Below, piece after piece: positions 51,901-60,375 of a stretch of DNA of 64,000 bases. The DNA is from CAYFPS01 sp964345075 (GTDB taxonomy: Bacteria > CAIWAD01). How positions within the stretch are numbered: the stretch's first letter is position 1; each line of letters opens with the position of its first letter. Under the pieces are notes generated by a model that made no database searches, had not been told where the DNA came from, and saw only the letters and a program-made list of their open reading frames with translations. The position numbers and the translations under genes were made by a program. Location: positions 124,001 to 188,000 of the forward strand of contig CAYFPS010000002.1 of assembly GCA_964345075.1 (NCBI GenBank), given 5' to 3'.

Positions 51901-52457
51901 GCGGCAAGCAGTGCGTGATCACGACCCAGCAGGAGCAGGCAAAGCCCGATGAGCCAAACGACACTCGCCCGCTTGAGCGAGCGCCCCCGCGCCTTGTAGG
52001 GCAGAACGCGCCGGAAATCAACCTGATCAAGGTGTGGCACCACATGGTCCAGACTGGCAGCCACCAGATCGGGATCGAAGCCATTATCGCCATCAGCGCC
52101 GCGTTCAATTACTTGCAGGCCGTTGAGCAGACGATCCTTGACACCATCAGACCCCCAGCCGATGGCCAGTGCTGTATCACGCAGGGACAGGCGCCCCTTT
52201 TTCAAAAGCAGCCTCCAGCCAGCCAGCAAAAGAAGCGTCAGCAGCACTAGCCCAACTGTAGAATAAAGCAGCAGCTGAAGTGTCAAGCGCGTTGCGGGCT
52301 CGTGGTCGGTGAAATGCTCCAGCAGGAGGAAGAGCCAAACAAGCAGAGGCAACAAGGCGGAAACCAGTAGCCATTCACCCTGCAGGCGCATGAAGAGGGC
52401 ACGCCGGCGTGTCCGCTCAATCAGGCCAAGAACCCGGCTGTCTGCTATTTGTCTCAC
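48990..52457 (-). CDS. DUF4175-family membrane protein with long coiled coil
   Basis: 1155 residues. Two N-terminal spans (LLVSALLPLLVWLFLLLEHF and the next hydrophobic stretch), a third span near residue 170 (ASVVWLIGLCLLLLG), periplasmic beta domains (about 190-520), then more than 500 residues of Gln/Glu/Leu-rich helix, predicted coiled coil (e.g. LEELQQKAERNQLISPELQEKM), ending in a charged tail. This is the DUF4175 layout; the family usually stands next to DUF4159 in BatA/MoxR-type clusters of the FCB group, as here. Function unknown; envelope scaffold is a guess. Octamers occur only in the non-coiled half. Confidence 0.8.
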   Translation of the reverse strand: MRQIADSRVLGLIERTRRRALFMRLQGEWLLVSALLPLLVWLFLLLEHFTDHEPATRLTLQLLLYSTVGLVLLTLLLLAGWRLLLKKGRLSLRDTALAIGWGSDGVKDRLLNGLQVIERGADGDNGFDPDLVAASLDHVVPHLDQVDFRRVLPYKARGRSLKRASVVWLIGLCLLLLGRDHALLAAGRLLEPQRDFLGAPAFALNLEAQSADSLGLGRLVDQQSVDLVIDVAGDVQPAKVLLEAFAGDSRLREWELPVSRGQARLRAFIPGRAMSFTASAMERRLDRERTITSNQLSLDWSATPRITNLHVELLPPAYTRLPAKELVSSDALWTVPVGSRIRLELESDKDLDAAWIQAVKASGDSLLLSLDSLDSRRKGLTFRARQDLDFTLCVTDDEALMNQNPLKRRLRVIQDEAPRLRVIRPREVEGRLDQGMEIPLAALAEDDYGFSACRLAMRRVSGRFGEPDTPDPQQVDSLADGWIWQDLNLASLPDPEGRGRRHAGVEVLISLLQLDLLPDDEAQFFVELWDNNGWNGARRVTSALYRWTLPGMDDLFAEAEAGQEELAEESSRLLDRARENQQRLQELNEEMRRDPEMTWEKEQKLKQVLTEQQEIVEEAAQLAEKLEELQQKAERNQLISPELQEKMARLKELLNEAISPELLEQLKKTAEEAMKPESQAGQKPRQDMEEALKKMEEQLDRFLAVLEEMRLEQKLEELARRAEALLENQRQLHQQLSQTKEEQSLARQQDAQRQEAESLANEIDQLQQDFADKSTLPREQLDSSSQLMEERRIAPRMGEFSDQMQQSSSPEKAEQEKLDQDLNELAAMLQQSLEQMRQQQKEELGRELDALAQALLLLSLSQEEIDHNINGLSVRSPLVPELAERSLEIQLGLRAGAEEAWQLSRKSFHVPKALLPELGQADRKLEQILGDFHERRLGQMKGLGPEVMAHLNRAVLLLKEAGRQMQQGASSSGFEEMMEKLSQASAKQQCLNGQCNNLMAMKPGQSQKPLSISFSEAAQQQAGIRQDMESLQEKLGEEGKPTLGDMGQVAADMKEVEQDLENKSFTERTQRLQERILSRLLDAQRSVRRQDEEKKRESRSASGLKALAGEELPAEEVNAMRQELLKALEEGFTPESRELIRRYLQELEQVDSENP

Positions 52458-52481
52458 AGGTCCACTTTCTTGCCGAAGGCG

Positions 52482-53141
52482 TCAGGGTTCAATGTGGTCC
52501 GGACCGCCACCCAGGGCGTATACGAGGATATTCGTCCCCATCTGCAGCGCCTTTTCGCGCAGCCACTCAGGATCGTTGTGTACGCTGGCATCTTCCCAGC
52601 CGTCACCCAGGTCGCATTCATGGGTATAGAAGATGGCCAGCCTGTTTCCAATGAAAATACCGTAACCGGCAGGGGGCTTGTTGTCGTGTTCGTGAATCTT
52701 GGGTAGCCCTTCGGGAAAGGAAAACCAGCTGTGATACACGGGGTGATCCAGCGGAACCAGCAGCAGGTCCTTTTCCGGAAAGACGCGCTTCAGCTCGCGC
52801 CGAATGTGCTCGTCCAGGCCGTAATTGTCGTCCACATGCAGAAAGCCGCCTGTTTCCAGGTAGGCGCGAAGTCTATCCGCCTGCATATCGCTCAGGCTGA
52901 TGCGGCCATGTCCGGTGAGATACAAAAGGGGCAGCGCGTTCAGCTGTGGATCGTCCAGCTCGACAACCCGCTCATCGGCATCCAGTTCCATGCCTGTAAC
53001 ACGGGCGGTATAGGCAGCCAGATTCTGCAGGCTGCCGGGGTCACTGTACCAGTCGCCACCGCCCTCGTACTTCACCCTGCCGATCACGAGCGCATTTGCC
53101 AGACTGGCGGCGCAGAGAATGAACAGGGCAAACAGGCGCAT
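52482..53141 (-). CDS. DUF4159-family exported protein
   Basis: 219 residues with a signal peptide (LFALFILCAASLANA). DUF4159 features are VKYEGGGDWYSDPGSLQNLAAY, LPLLYLTGHGRISLSD, LETGGFLHVDDNYG and HPVYHSWFSFPEGLPKI, ending GTNILVYALGG. The fold is class-I glutamine-amidotransferase-like without catalytic residues. It lies 24 bases before the DUF4175 gene and its ATG is joined to the stop of surA, so envelope biogenesis is the likely setting. Confidence 0.85.
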   Translation of the reverse strand: MRLFALFILCAASLANALVIGRVKYEGGGDWYSDPGSLQNLAAYTARVTGMELDADERVVELDDPQLNALPLLYLTGHGRISLSDMQADRLRAYLETGGFLHVDDNYGLDEHIRRELKRVFPEKDLLLVPLDHPVYHSWFSFPEGLPKIHEHDNKPPAGYGIFIGNRLAIFYTHECDLGDGWEDASVHNDPEWLREKALQMGTNILVYALGGGPDHIEP

Positions 53142-54436
53142 CAGTCAACGATGTGGATGTAGACCTTGTCGCGCAGCTCCTGCGTCCAGCGGGCCAGCTC
53201 TTCCTGCTTCTTGAAGTTCAGGGCCATCTGATTCAGCTCACCCCAATCCTCTTCAAGCGAGGCAGGCCGCGCTTCGTGCTGCTCCATCAAACGAATGATC
53301 TGCATGCCGTCCTTACCCTCAACCTTGCTACGGAAGGGCCTGCAGAACTCACCCAGCGCAAGATCGCGGACACGGCTGCGCACCAGCGGCTCCAACTGGC
53401 TGAGTTCAAGCCAGCCGAGATCACCGCCAGCCTCGCGGGTCAGTTTGTGATCGGATCGCTTGCGGGCAAGCGTGGCAAAGTCCGTGCCCGCCTTCAGCTG
53501 ACGATAAAGTGAATCGGCTGTGTCGTATACGGACTGACGATCTTCGCTGGTGGGCTCCATCAAAAAGAGCACGTGGCTAGTCTCAATGTACTCGCCCTGG
53601 CGATCATCCAGACGAATCAGGTGCCAGCCGTACTCGCTGCGAACGGGCTGACTCAATTCGCCCGGCTCCATTCGATAAGCGACTTCCTCGTAGCTCCTGA
53701 CCAGATTGCCGCGCTTGGTACGGCCAATGCTACCGCCGGTGGAGCCGCTTGCCGGGTCCTGGCTGAAGGTCATGGCGGCATCGGCAAAGGCCAGCCTGCC
53801 AGCCAGAATCTCGCTACGCACGCTGTCCGCCAAAGCCTTGGCGCGTTCTTCGCTCTTCTTTGAAGGCTTGTATTCAAGGAAGATGTGTGACAAACGCACC
53901 GACTCGCCGATGTCGGGAATGCTGTCGTGCCATGCAGTAAAGAACTGCTCAACTTCCTGCCGTGATACACTGATGCCCATCAGGTGTCGCTGCTGGGCCT
54001 GCTCCACGAACATCTTTTCACGCATGCCCTGCTTGAGATTGCGGCGAATGGCCTTCATCGGCAGGCCCATCGCTTCTTCAAGTCGGCGTTCGGTGCCTAC
54101 GCGACGCAGGATCTCGTCCAGCCGGCCCTGTACGGCATCGTCGATGTCACGATCCTGAATCACAATATTTGTATCACGCTGGGCAGCGGCATAAAGAACC
54201 TTGGAGTCGATCATTGCCTGGACAATTTCCAGCTTGAGATCAACCAGCCGCTCCTCATCCCAGCCCGCAGGATTCTCGCCCCGCTCCATGAAGTAGCGCT
54301 GGACTTCCTGACCGACTTCGCTTTCCAGAATGAGCTCCTTGCCCACAACCACCATCACGCGGTCCAGGGTTTCCTGCGCCAGCGCCTTCAGGGGAAGGCC
54401 CAGCAGAAGGGCAAGAATGATGAGACGAATCAGCAT
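53141..54436 (-). CDS. surA: Periplasmic peptidyl-prolyl isomerase/chaperone SurA
   Basis: 431 residues: a signal peptide (LALLLGLPLKALAQ), a SurA N-terminal chaperone domain (LDRVMVVVGKELILESEV ... ALIDSK-type helix), and two parvulin domains (VRLSHIFLEYKPSKKSEE ... GGSIGRTKRGNLVRSYEE and IETSHVLFLMEPTSEDRQ ... AGGDLGWLELSQL). SurA folds outer-membrane proteins, fitting the many barrels in this window. It is preceded by a second SurA-like lipoprotein gene (71-base gap). Confidence 0.92.
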   Translation of the reverse strand: MLIRLIILALLLGLPLKALAQETLDRVMVVVGKELILESEVGQEVQRYFMERGENPAGWDEERLVDLKLEIVQAMIDSKVLYAAAQRDTNIVIQDRDIDDAVQGRLDEILRRVGTERRLEEAMGLPMKAIRRNLKQGMREKMFVEQAQQRHLMGISVSRQEVEQFFTAWHDSIPDIGESVRLSHIFLEYKPSKKSEERAKALADSVRSEILAGRLAFADAAMTFSQDPASGSTGGSIGRTKRGNLVRSYEEVAYRMEPGELSQPVRSEYGWHLIRLDDRQGEYIETSHVLFLMEPTSEDRQSVYDTADSLYRQLKAGTDFATLARKRSDHKLTREAGGDLGWLELSQLEPLVRSRVRDLALGEFCRPFRSKVEGKDGMQIIRLMEQHEARPASLEEDWGELNQMALNFKKQEELARWTQELRDKVYIHIVD

Positions 54437-54507
54437 GCGTTTCTCCGCTATCGGGCAGCAGTGGCCGCCACGGTTATTGGCAAAGCTTCAAAGGTAGAAA
54501 AAGCGAT

Positions 54508-55365
54508 TCAGCGGGCTGTGTCCGCGGCATCCAGCGCATCCAGATTGATCGACCAGCGGGCGGCTTCTCGCAGCCCCACCAGCTCTTCCTTGAGGAGTGC
54601 GGCCCGGCGTTCATCTTCCATCCATTGCAGGACTTCGCCTTCCGCGCTATCCACGGGCAGCAGATAACCTTTGGGGCGGTTGCCCACAACCTGATAGAGG
54701 ATGAATTGACCGTCCAGCAGGATCACGGGGCTGATGTCGAGGTATTCCATGGAAAAAACCCGGGCACTGATGCGGGCGTCCAGATCGCCCTCCGTGATAA
54801 AGGGCGTCTTGCCGTAAGCCAGACCTTCGTTGCTCAGCTGATCGCCCCTGAGGGCATTCCTGGCAAGGGATGCCGCAATATCGGCAAGCTGCAGACTGTC
54901 CTCCGAAGCATACCAGGCGAGCTTGATCTGACGCTCTTCAAGGGTCAGACGCGCGGGGTTGGCCCTGGCCCAGCGCTTCATTTCGCGCTCGCTGATCTCG
55001 ATCGGACGCGCCAGGATGGACTCCTCAAGCAGGCCACGGGCAAACAACCTGAGCTGTGCGGCCATCTGCTCGCGAATGCGGGCATCTTCCAAAAGCCCGG
55101 CCTGATGGGCTGCCTGCAAATAAACCTGGCCTTCAACCCAGCCGGTCAGAAAGCTCTCAATCTCGCCACGGGAAAGGCTTTCCGGCGTGGCCTCCAGCCA
55201 GGCCTCGAGGCGTGCCAGAGTGAATGTGGAGTCACCCACGCTGGCGACAACGGGGGAAGGGGCGGGGGTGGAAACTTGTTGGTCTGGAACAGATTCATTT
55301 CCACAGCCCGCAAAAATCAGCAGGAGAGAAATCAGGCAATGTGATTGACGAAAAAGCCGCCTCAT
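54508..55365 (-). CDS. SurA/PpiC-like lipoprotein with degenerate parvulin domain
   Basis: About 285 residues from the ATG at 55365. The lipobox IFAGC marks a lipoprotein. A SurA-N-like region (VASVGDSTFTLARLEAWLEA ... FLTGWVEGQVYLQAAHQAGL) is followed by a weakly parvulin-like stretch (EERQIKLAWYAS ... ISPVILLDGQFILYQVV). The active-site residues expected for isomerase activity are not evident. It probably acts as a chaperone with SurA. The start overlaps the stop of the flippase gene (ATGA). Confidence 0.72.
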   Translation of the reverse strand: MRRLFRQSHCLISLLLIFAGCGNESVPDQQVSTPAPSPVVASVGDSTFTLARLEAWLEATPESLSRGEIESFLTGWVEGQVYLQAAHQAGLLEDARIREQMAAQLRLFARGLLEESILARPIEISEREMKRWARANPARLTLEERQIKLAWYASEDSLQLADIAASLARNALRGDQLSNEGLAYGKTPFITEGDLDARISARVFSMEYLDISPVILLDGQFILYQVVGNRPKGYLLPVDSAEGEVLQWMEDERRAALLKEELVGLREAARWSINLDALDAADTAR

Positions 55366-56699
55366 GACCTTCTCACTTTCAAGTAATCTGTCCAGTTGGT
55401 GCTGCGCAGCTTTTCCCTGAGCCAATTTCTGACAAGCCTCAAATCGCTCCTTCCAAGGAGCAACATCGACTGGTAAGTCCTGAAAGATCGACTGAAGAGG
55501 ATGGCTAGCAGAATCTTGTTCATCAAGGCAGCAGCCAGCAAGCCCGATGCTGCGCCAAGCAAACCGAAGCGCGGAATGAAAACCAGCCCAGCAAGCAGAC
55601 TTGCCACCGTTCCGGCAGCATTCACAAAGGCAGGAATCTGTGGCCTGCCGGTTGATGTGAAAAACAATGCAATCACGCCCGTGTTTGCCCGGATAACCAG
55701 CATGCCGAAAGCCATAACTGAAAAGGCAGGGAACGCGGTTGTGTATTCACTTCCAAAAATGGCCAGCACAGGATATCCCAACGCAACAACGACCAGAAAC
55801 ACTCCAAAATAGAGCAGCCATGTCAAGCGATAAAATTGTGCGGCGAGAGATCTGGCTTCTTCCATTGGAAGTGAAGCAACCTTCGGGAAATATGCATTTT
55901 GAATCGACATCTGCAGATCTTGCAATCGCGACAGTGCCATCATGCACACGGTGTAATAGCCAAGATCAGCCGCACTCAGCGCTTGGCTGTTCGAAACAAA
56001 CCAGGCCACCAGTATCGTATCCAGTCGAACACCCAGAACGGCAAAGAAATTGCCCAGCCAGGGAAACATGGAAAAGCCAAGAATCTCTTTCAGCCTGATG
56101 CTCACATCCGATGCTGTCGCTTGCCCTTCGCCCTTGCGTGAATGAACTGCGATATAAAGCAATGCGACGAGTCGGGCCATAAGGTAACCGGACAGAACCA
56201 TGACGACGGAGTCTGGCCATAAGGCAAGCATGGTTCCGACAAAAATGATCAAGGCCGCTGATTGTACCCGGTCGATTCCGTTGTATTCCTTGAATCTCTG
56301 GCGCGATAGAAAAAGATAGCGCGACATATGTATCACGGCATCGAGTGGAAAGAGGATCAGGATCAAAAACAGCGTGCCTGTGTCATCCAGCCCTACCAGA
56401 CCCGATCTACTCAAAATCAGCAGCACCAATGCACTTAACAGGGCACCAGACAAAAGCGCGGGTATGATCAGCTTTAAATAGCCTTTGACACTCATTCCCT
56501 TGCGATTGATGAAGTAGACGGCAGAGCTCTCCAGGCCCAGATTTGTCCCCATCACAAGAAGCGCGACAAGCATGATGGAAAAGCTGACGAGTCCTTGCAG
56601 TTCGGGCCCCATCAGCCGGGCCAAAGCAACATAGAGAGCCAGTCCACTAAGGCTAACCCATACCCTGGTGCCGAATATCTGCGCGATGGTTCGAATCAT
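55362..56699 (-). CDS. Polysaccharide flippase (Wzx/MATE-like)
   Basis: 445 residues with about 12-14 hydrophobic spans, beginning RTIAQIFGTRVWVSLSGLAL and including ALARLMGPELQGLVSFSIMLVA, the pattern of the oligosaccharide flippase (RfbX/Wzx) family. It moves lipid-linked sugar units across the inner membrane. It overlaps the upstream glycosyltransferase gene by four bases and belongs with the glycosyltransferases and ligase nearby. Confidence 0.88.
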   Translation of the reverse strand: MIRTIAQIFGTRVWVSLSGLALYVALARLMGPELQGLVSFSIMLVALLVMGTNLGLESSAVYFINRKGMSVKGYLKLIIPALLSGALLSALVLLILSRSGLVGLDDTGTLFLILILFPLDAVIHMSRYLFLSRQRFKEYNGIDRVQSAALIIFVGTMLALWPDSVVMVLSGYLMARLVALLYIAVHSRKGEGQATASDVSIRLKEILGFSMFPWLGNFFAVLGVRLDTILVAWFVSNSQALSAADLGYYTVCMMALSRLQDLQMSIQNAYFPKVASLPMEEARSLAAQFYRLTWLLYFGVFLVVVALGYPVLAIFGSEYTTAFPAFSVMAFGMLVIRANTGVIALFFTSTGRPQIPAFVNAAGTVASLLAGLVFIPRFGLLGAASGLLAAALMNKILLAILFSRSFRTYQSMLLLGRSDLRLVRNWLREKLRSTNWTDYLKVRRS

Positions 56700-57823
56700 T
56701 GATTTGTCAAGCTGCGGTAAAGGGCCATGTAATCAAGCGCCACCCTCTTCATGCTGAAGGCTTCGCGAACGCGACCAGCAAAAGAGCGACCAAGCCGCTG
56801 GCGCAGCTCGTCATCCTGCAGCACCTGTTCAATGGCCGCGGCAATTGCTTTGGGTGATCGAACAGGTACAAGAAGGCCATCAACTCCTTCACGCAGAACA
56901 CTTTCGATTGTCGGGATTCGACTGGCAATAATAGGAAGTGAGGCCGCGCCTGCTTCCAAGACCGAAAGCGAAAAGCCTTCTCGTAGCGAAGCAAGGACGA
57001 AGAGATCTGCAGCTTTTAGCAAGGATGCAACATCATGCCGCAACCCAGTGAAGTAAACATGTGCTGCAAGCCCATGTTCTTCGACCCACTGCATGTATTG
57101 GCTACGCATCTCCCCATCACCAACAAGCAATAGACGAAATGAAATGGCATGGCTGGCCAGAATAGCGCAGGCTTCAAGCAAATAAGGCCAGCCTTTAACC
57201 TCATCCTGGTTCATGCGCCCAACCGAAATCAGAAGTGGAATCGATGGGTCTTCACAGCCGGGAATGGATGCGCGGTCAAGTTTCGGTGCAGCGTCAAAGG
57301 TCCTGAGATTGATGCCGTTATAAACTTTCGCAAGGCTCGATGGATGAAAACCTTGCGCCAAAGCCCAATCCTCAACACCGTCAGAAATGACAACGCTGAC
57401 CTTGAATTTATGGCGCAGGATGCGCTCGGCCAGTTGTTTAAGTTTTCCCGGGGCAAATGCCGTACTGTGCAGGGTCCTCATCAGAACTGGCCTGGACAAG
57501 CCCGTCATGGCAATGGCAGCATGCAAGTCCGGTGAGATCGTATGGCTATGAACGATATCCAGATCCAGCGATGTTAGCAGCCTTCGCATTGTGAAAAGAA
57601 GTGCAGGATTTGCCTGATAGCGAATCTTCTCAAGCTTGTGAACCGTTACCCGGGCATTCTCCAGTTGTGAACAAAACAATGATTCCGACACTGCATCATG
57701 GCTTTTCATCATGCTGCAGACATGTACCTGATGTCCTTCTGCGGCCTGCTCGATTGCGAGATCCCGAACGAAAACTTCGGCACCGCCCATCGCAAAGCTA
57801 TCTATCAGATGTAACAGCTTCAT
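56696..57823 (-). CDS. Glycosyltransferase family 4
   Basis: 375 residues, GT-B fold. The N-terminal domain begins LLHLIDSFAMGGAEVFVRDLA and includes VHSHTISPDLHAA. The C-terminal donor domain has LLISVGRMNQDEVKGW, LLLVGDGEMRSQY and ADLFVLASLREGFSLSVLEAGAA, which carries the nucleotide-sugar Glu motif. It works on cell-surface polysaccharide. It overlaps the flippase gene and abuts the next glycosyltransferase. Sugar specificity unknown. Confidence 0.9.
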   Translation of the reverse strand: MKLLHLIDSFAMGGAEVFVRDLAIEQAAEGHQVHVCSMMKSHDAVSESLFCSQLENARVTVHKLEKIRYQANPALLFTMRRLLTSLDLDIVHSHTISPDLHAAIAMTGLSRPVLMRTLHSTAFAPGKLKQLAERILRHKFKVSVVISDGVEDWALAQGFHPSSLAKVYNGINLRTFDAAPKLDRASIPGCEDPSIPLLISVGRMNQDEVKGWPYLLEACAILASHAISFRLLLVGDGEMRSQYMQWVEEHGLAAHVYFTGLRHDVASLLKAADLFVLASLREGFSLSVLEAGAASLPIIASRIPTIESVLREGVDGLLVPVRSPKAIAAAIEQVLQDDELRQRLGRSFAGRVREAFSMKRVALDYMALYRSLTNQ

Positions 57824-59056
57824 TTAGCCAGCTTCCGGATAGCTATGCTGGTTTAACAATTCGGCCAGTTCAGCGGCATTTTTCTCAAGGTCATAGTGGC
57901 TGGCCACAAATGACTTTCCAGAAGCTGCAAGCCTTTGACGCAATTCAACATCAACAATCAGTCGCTGAATGCAATCGGCGATCATGGACGCATCGCCAGG
58001 GTCCGCCAGTAACCCGGTCTGTTCATGGATCACCAATTCGGGAATACCGGAAAGCCTGCTGGAAATGACAGCAATGCCGCAAGCCATTGCTTCCATCAAC
58101 GCAACCGGAATGCCCTCCCGGGACCCGGATGCAGTTTCAATGCTGCTAAGGATGAAGGCATCTGCTTCCTTCAAGTGCTTGACAACCTGCTCGCGGGATT
58201 GTGCCCCCAAAAAGGAGACCTGATTGAGAAGACCGGCACTCTGAACCTGTCGCTTTAGTGCTTTTTCCTGAGGCCCTTCGCCGATCAGCAGACATTGAAC
58301 CGTGGTTCCTTCTGCTTTCAAAAGGCGCAGGGCTTCAATCAGGTAGCGGTGTCCTTTGACCTCTCTCAAGGCCCCGACACACAGCAAGGTGAAGGTATGG
58401 TCCGTGCTGCAAAGGGCCTCTCCGCCTGCAAAGACTTTCAGATCCACGCCGCAGCGTATCACACGAATTTTGTCGGCTAAATCTGCTCTTGTCTTTTCAG
58501 CCATGAAGGTGCGATTGTAGTCCGACACTGTAATTGCAAAAGCGGCAGCGTCGAGCTTTTCCTCCAGCATCTCCTGCTGAACATGAATATCCGATCCATG
58601 CGCCGTGAAGCTGTAGCCAATTCCCGTCAGCCTGTTGATCACCCAGGCAGCAAGCGCAGGATGACCTGCAAAATGTGCATGAACATGCCTGATGCCATCA
58701 CGCTGCATGCGCAAAGCCATGGCGGCGAATTTTGGGAAGTAAAGCAGCGCGGCAGCAAGAAACTTCATTCTACCTGCATTGCTGATGATGGCGTGAAACC
58801 AGGTACTAAAGAAAAGCAGGGGAGCTTTTGCCAGCATTGCAAACGAATCCCTCAGCACATCAAATGATATGTGGGGCAAGACCTTAATCTGATCCAAAAG
58901 CTGTTCTGCTTCGGCGTGGATGGCCTTGTATTTGACACGACGCAAAGGATAGACATCTACCTTTAGCCCGGCAGCCTCAATCTGCCGCAACTCATACAGT
59001 ATAAAAGTCTCCGTCACTACGGGAAAACGAGACATGATATACGCCAGCCGGGCCAT
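57824..59056 (-). CDS. Glycosyltransferase family 4 (colanic-acid type)
   Basis: About 410 residues, GT-B fold: LAYIMSRFPVVTETFILYEL at the start (as in WcaL-like enzymes), HVHAHFAGHPALAAW, SFTAHGSDI, then LLCVGALREVKGH, IGEGPQEKALKRQV and REGIPVALMEAMACG. The start is the ATG at 59056, preceded by AGGAGG; an ATG at 59068 is also possible. First gene of the leftward polysaccharide operon; the rightward GT2 gene starts about 170 bases away. Confidence 0.9.
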   Translation of the reverse strand: MARLAYIMSRFPVVTETFILYELRQIEAAGLKVDVYPLRRVKYKAIHAEAEQLLDQIKVLPHISFDVLRDSFAMLAKAPLLFFSTWFHAIISNAGRMKFLAAALLYFPKFAAMALRMQRDGIRHVHAHFAGHPALAAWVINRLTGIGYSFTAHGSDIHVQQEMLEEKLDAAAFAITVSDYNRTFMAEKTRADLADKIRVIRCGVDLKVFAGGEALCSTDHTFTLLCVGALREVKGHRYLIEALRLLKAEGTTVQCLLIGEGPQEKALKRQVQSAGLLNQVSFLGAQSREQVVKHLKEADAFILSSIETASGSREGIPVALMEAMACGIAVISSRLSGIPELVIHEQTGLLADPGDASMIADCIQRLIVDVELRQRLAASGKSFVASHYDLEKNAAELAELLNQHSYPEAG

Positions 59057-59223
59057 TAGCCTCCTCATTTCAGCATCGAGTGAACCAAATGAGGTAATAT
59101 ATTGTGGATCAAGCGAAATGGCCCTTTGATTGGAGTGGATGGACGCCCCATGGCTTGCTGGCAGGCGTGGCTTATTGCATCTGACTTGGAATGCTGTCGA
59201 ATCTCTTTCGGGGGCATTCGCAC

Positions 59224-60375
59224 ATGATCATGCTTGCCCTTTTCTGGATTTGCCTGCTGCTGATTCTTTACACCTATCTGGGTTATCCGCTACTGCTGAT
59301 GCTGCTGCCTGATAAATCTGTCAAGGAAGATCCTGGCGAACACGACCTTCCGACTGTTTCCTTGATCATTGCGGCTTTTAATGAAGAGCAAGTCATTGAG
59401 GCGAAGCTGCAGAATTCGTGCAAGCTTGACTACCCCAAAGACAAGCTCGAAATCGTCGTTGTCAGCGATGCCTCGAATGATGACACCGACAGGCTGGTAA
59501 TGGCCTGGCAGGATAGAGGCGTCAAGCTACTGAGGGTCGAAGGGCGAAAGGGAAAAACCAGCGCCCAAAACGCAGCGGTGCGGGCAACGGTGGGAGAGAT
59601 CCTGGTTTTTTCTGATGCAAATGCCATGTATGATTCGGATGCCATCAAGCAACTGGTAAGACCTTTTGAACAAAAGGATGTGGGATGTGTTGAAGGGCGC
59701 CGCCTTGATTACAGCCCGCACGACTCTGGTGCCGCAAAAAGTGAGCTGAGCTACAGGGATTACGAGTCCTGGATCAAAGTGCTGGAAAGTCGCTGCGGAT
59801 CATGCACCGGTGCAACAGGTCCGATTTACGCAATTCGACGCAGTGCATTTATCGAACTACCCGAGTCCATGATCAGCGACTTGATGGAACCTTTGATGAT
59901 TCGCTTCAATGCTGGATTGCGGCATCTCTATGAGCCGCAGGCCATTTCCCGCGAAGAAGTTCTGGACAAGATGGGTAACGAGTTCCAGCGAAAGGTCAGG
60001 ATCATTACGCGGTGCCTGAACAGCATAACGAGTGTGCCAGGCCTGCTGTCACCATTTCGTGCAGGGTTCTTTGCTGTCCAGATCTGGTCTCATCGTCTGC
60101 TTCGCTGGCTCGTACCCGTGGTTGCCATCGTCATGCTGCTTTCGGCCGCGGCAGGCTATGATCAATTAGCCAGTCGACTCATGCTGTCGGCAGCAGGCGT
60201 TTTCCTGCTGGTCTCACTGGCGGGGTGGATTGCCGAGTCCAGAAACAAGCAATGCACTCCCCTTTTGCGCATTCCCTACTATTTCACTGCGGCCAACCTG
60301 GCTGCTCTGGTTGCATGGTTCAACTGGATTCGAGGTCGAAACATCCACACATGGAATCCGGATAGAGGCAAGTGA
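59224..60375 (+). CDS. Membrane glycosyltransferase family 2
   Basis: About 383 residues. An N-terminal span (FWICLLLILYTYLGYPLLLM), a GT-A domain with VSLIIAAFNEEQVIEAKL, VVSDASNDDT, FSDANAMYDSDAI (DxD-like) and SCTGATGPIYAIRR, and C-terminal spans (LLRWLVPVVAIVMLLSAA, LMLSAAGVFLLVSLAGW). Likely extends surface polysaccharide on a lipid carrier. ATG at 59224, with GGGGG nine bases upstream, preferred over 59191. Coupled to the ligase by GTGA overlap. Confidence 0.88.
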   Translation: MIMLALFWICLLLILYTYLGYPLLLMLLPDKSVKEDPGEHDLPTVSLIIAAFNEEQVIEAKLQNSCKLDYPKDKLEIVVVSDASNDDTDRLVMAWQDRGVKLLRVEGRKGKTSAQNAAVRATVGEILVFSDANAMYDSDAIKQLVRPFEQKDVGCVEGRRLDYSPHDSGAAKSELSYRDYESWIKVLESRCGSCTGATGPIYAIRRSAFIELPESMISDLMEPLMIRFNAGLRHLYEPQAISREEVLDKMGNEFQRKVRIITRCLNSITSVPGLLSPFRAGFFAVQIWSHRLLRWLVPVVAIVMLLSAAAGYDQLASRLMLSAAGVFLLVSLAGWIAESRNKQCTPLLRIPYYFTAANLAALVAWFNWIRGRNIHTWNPDRGK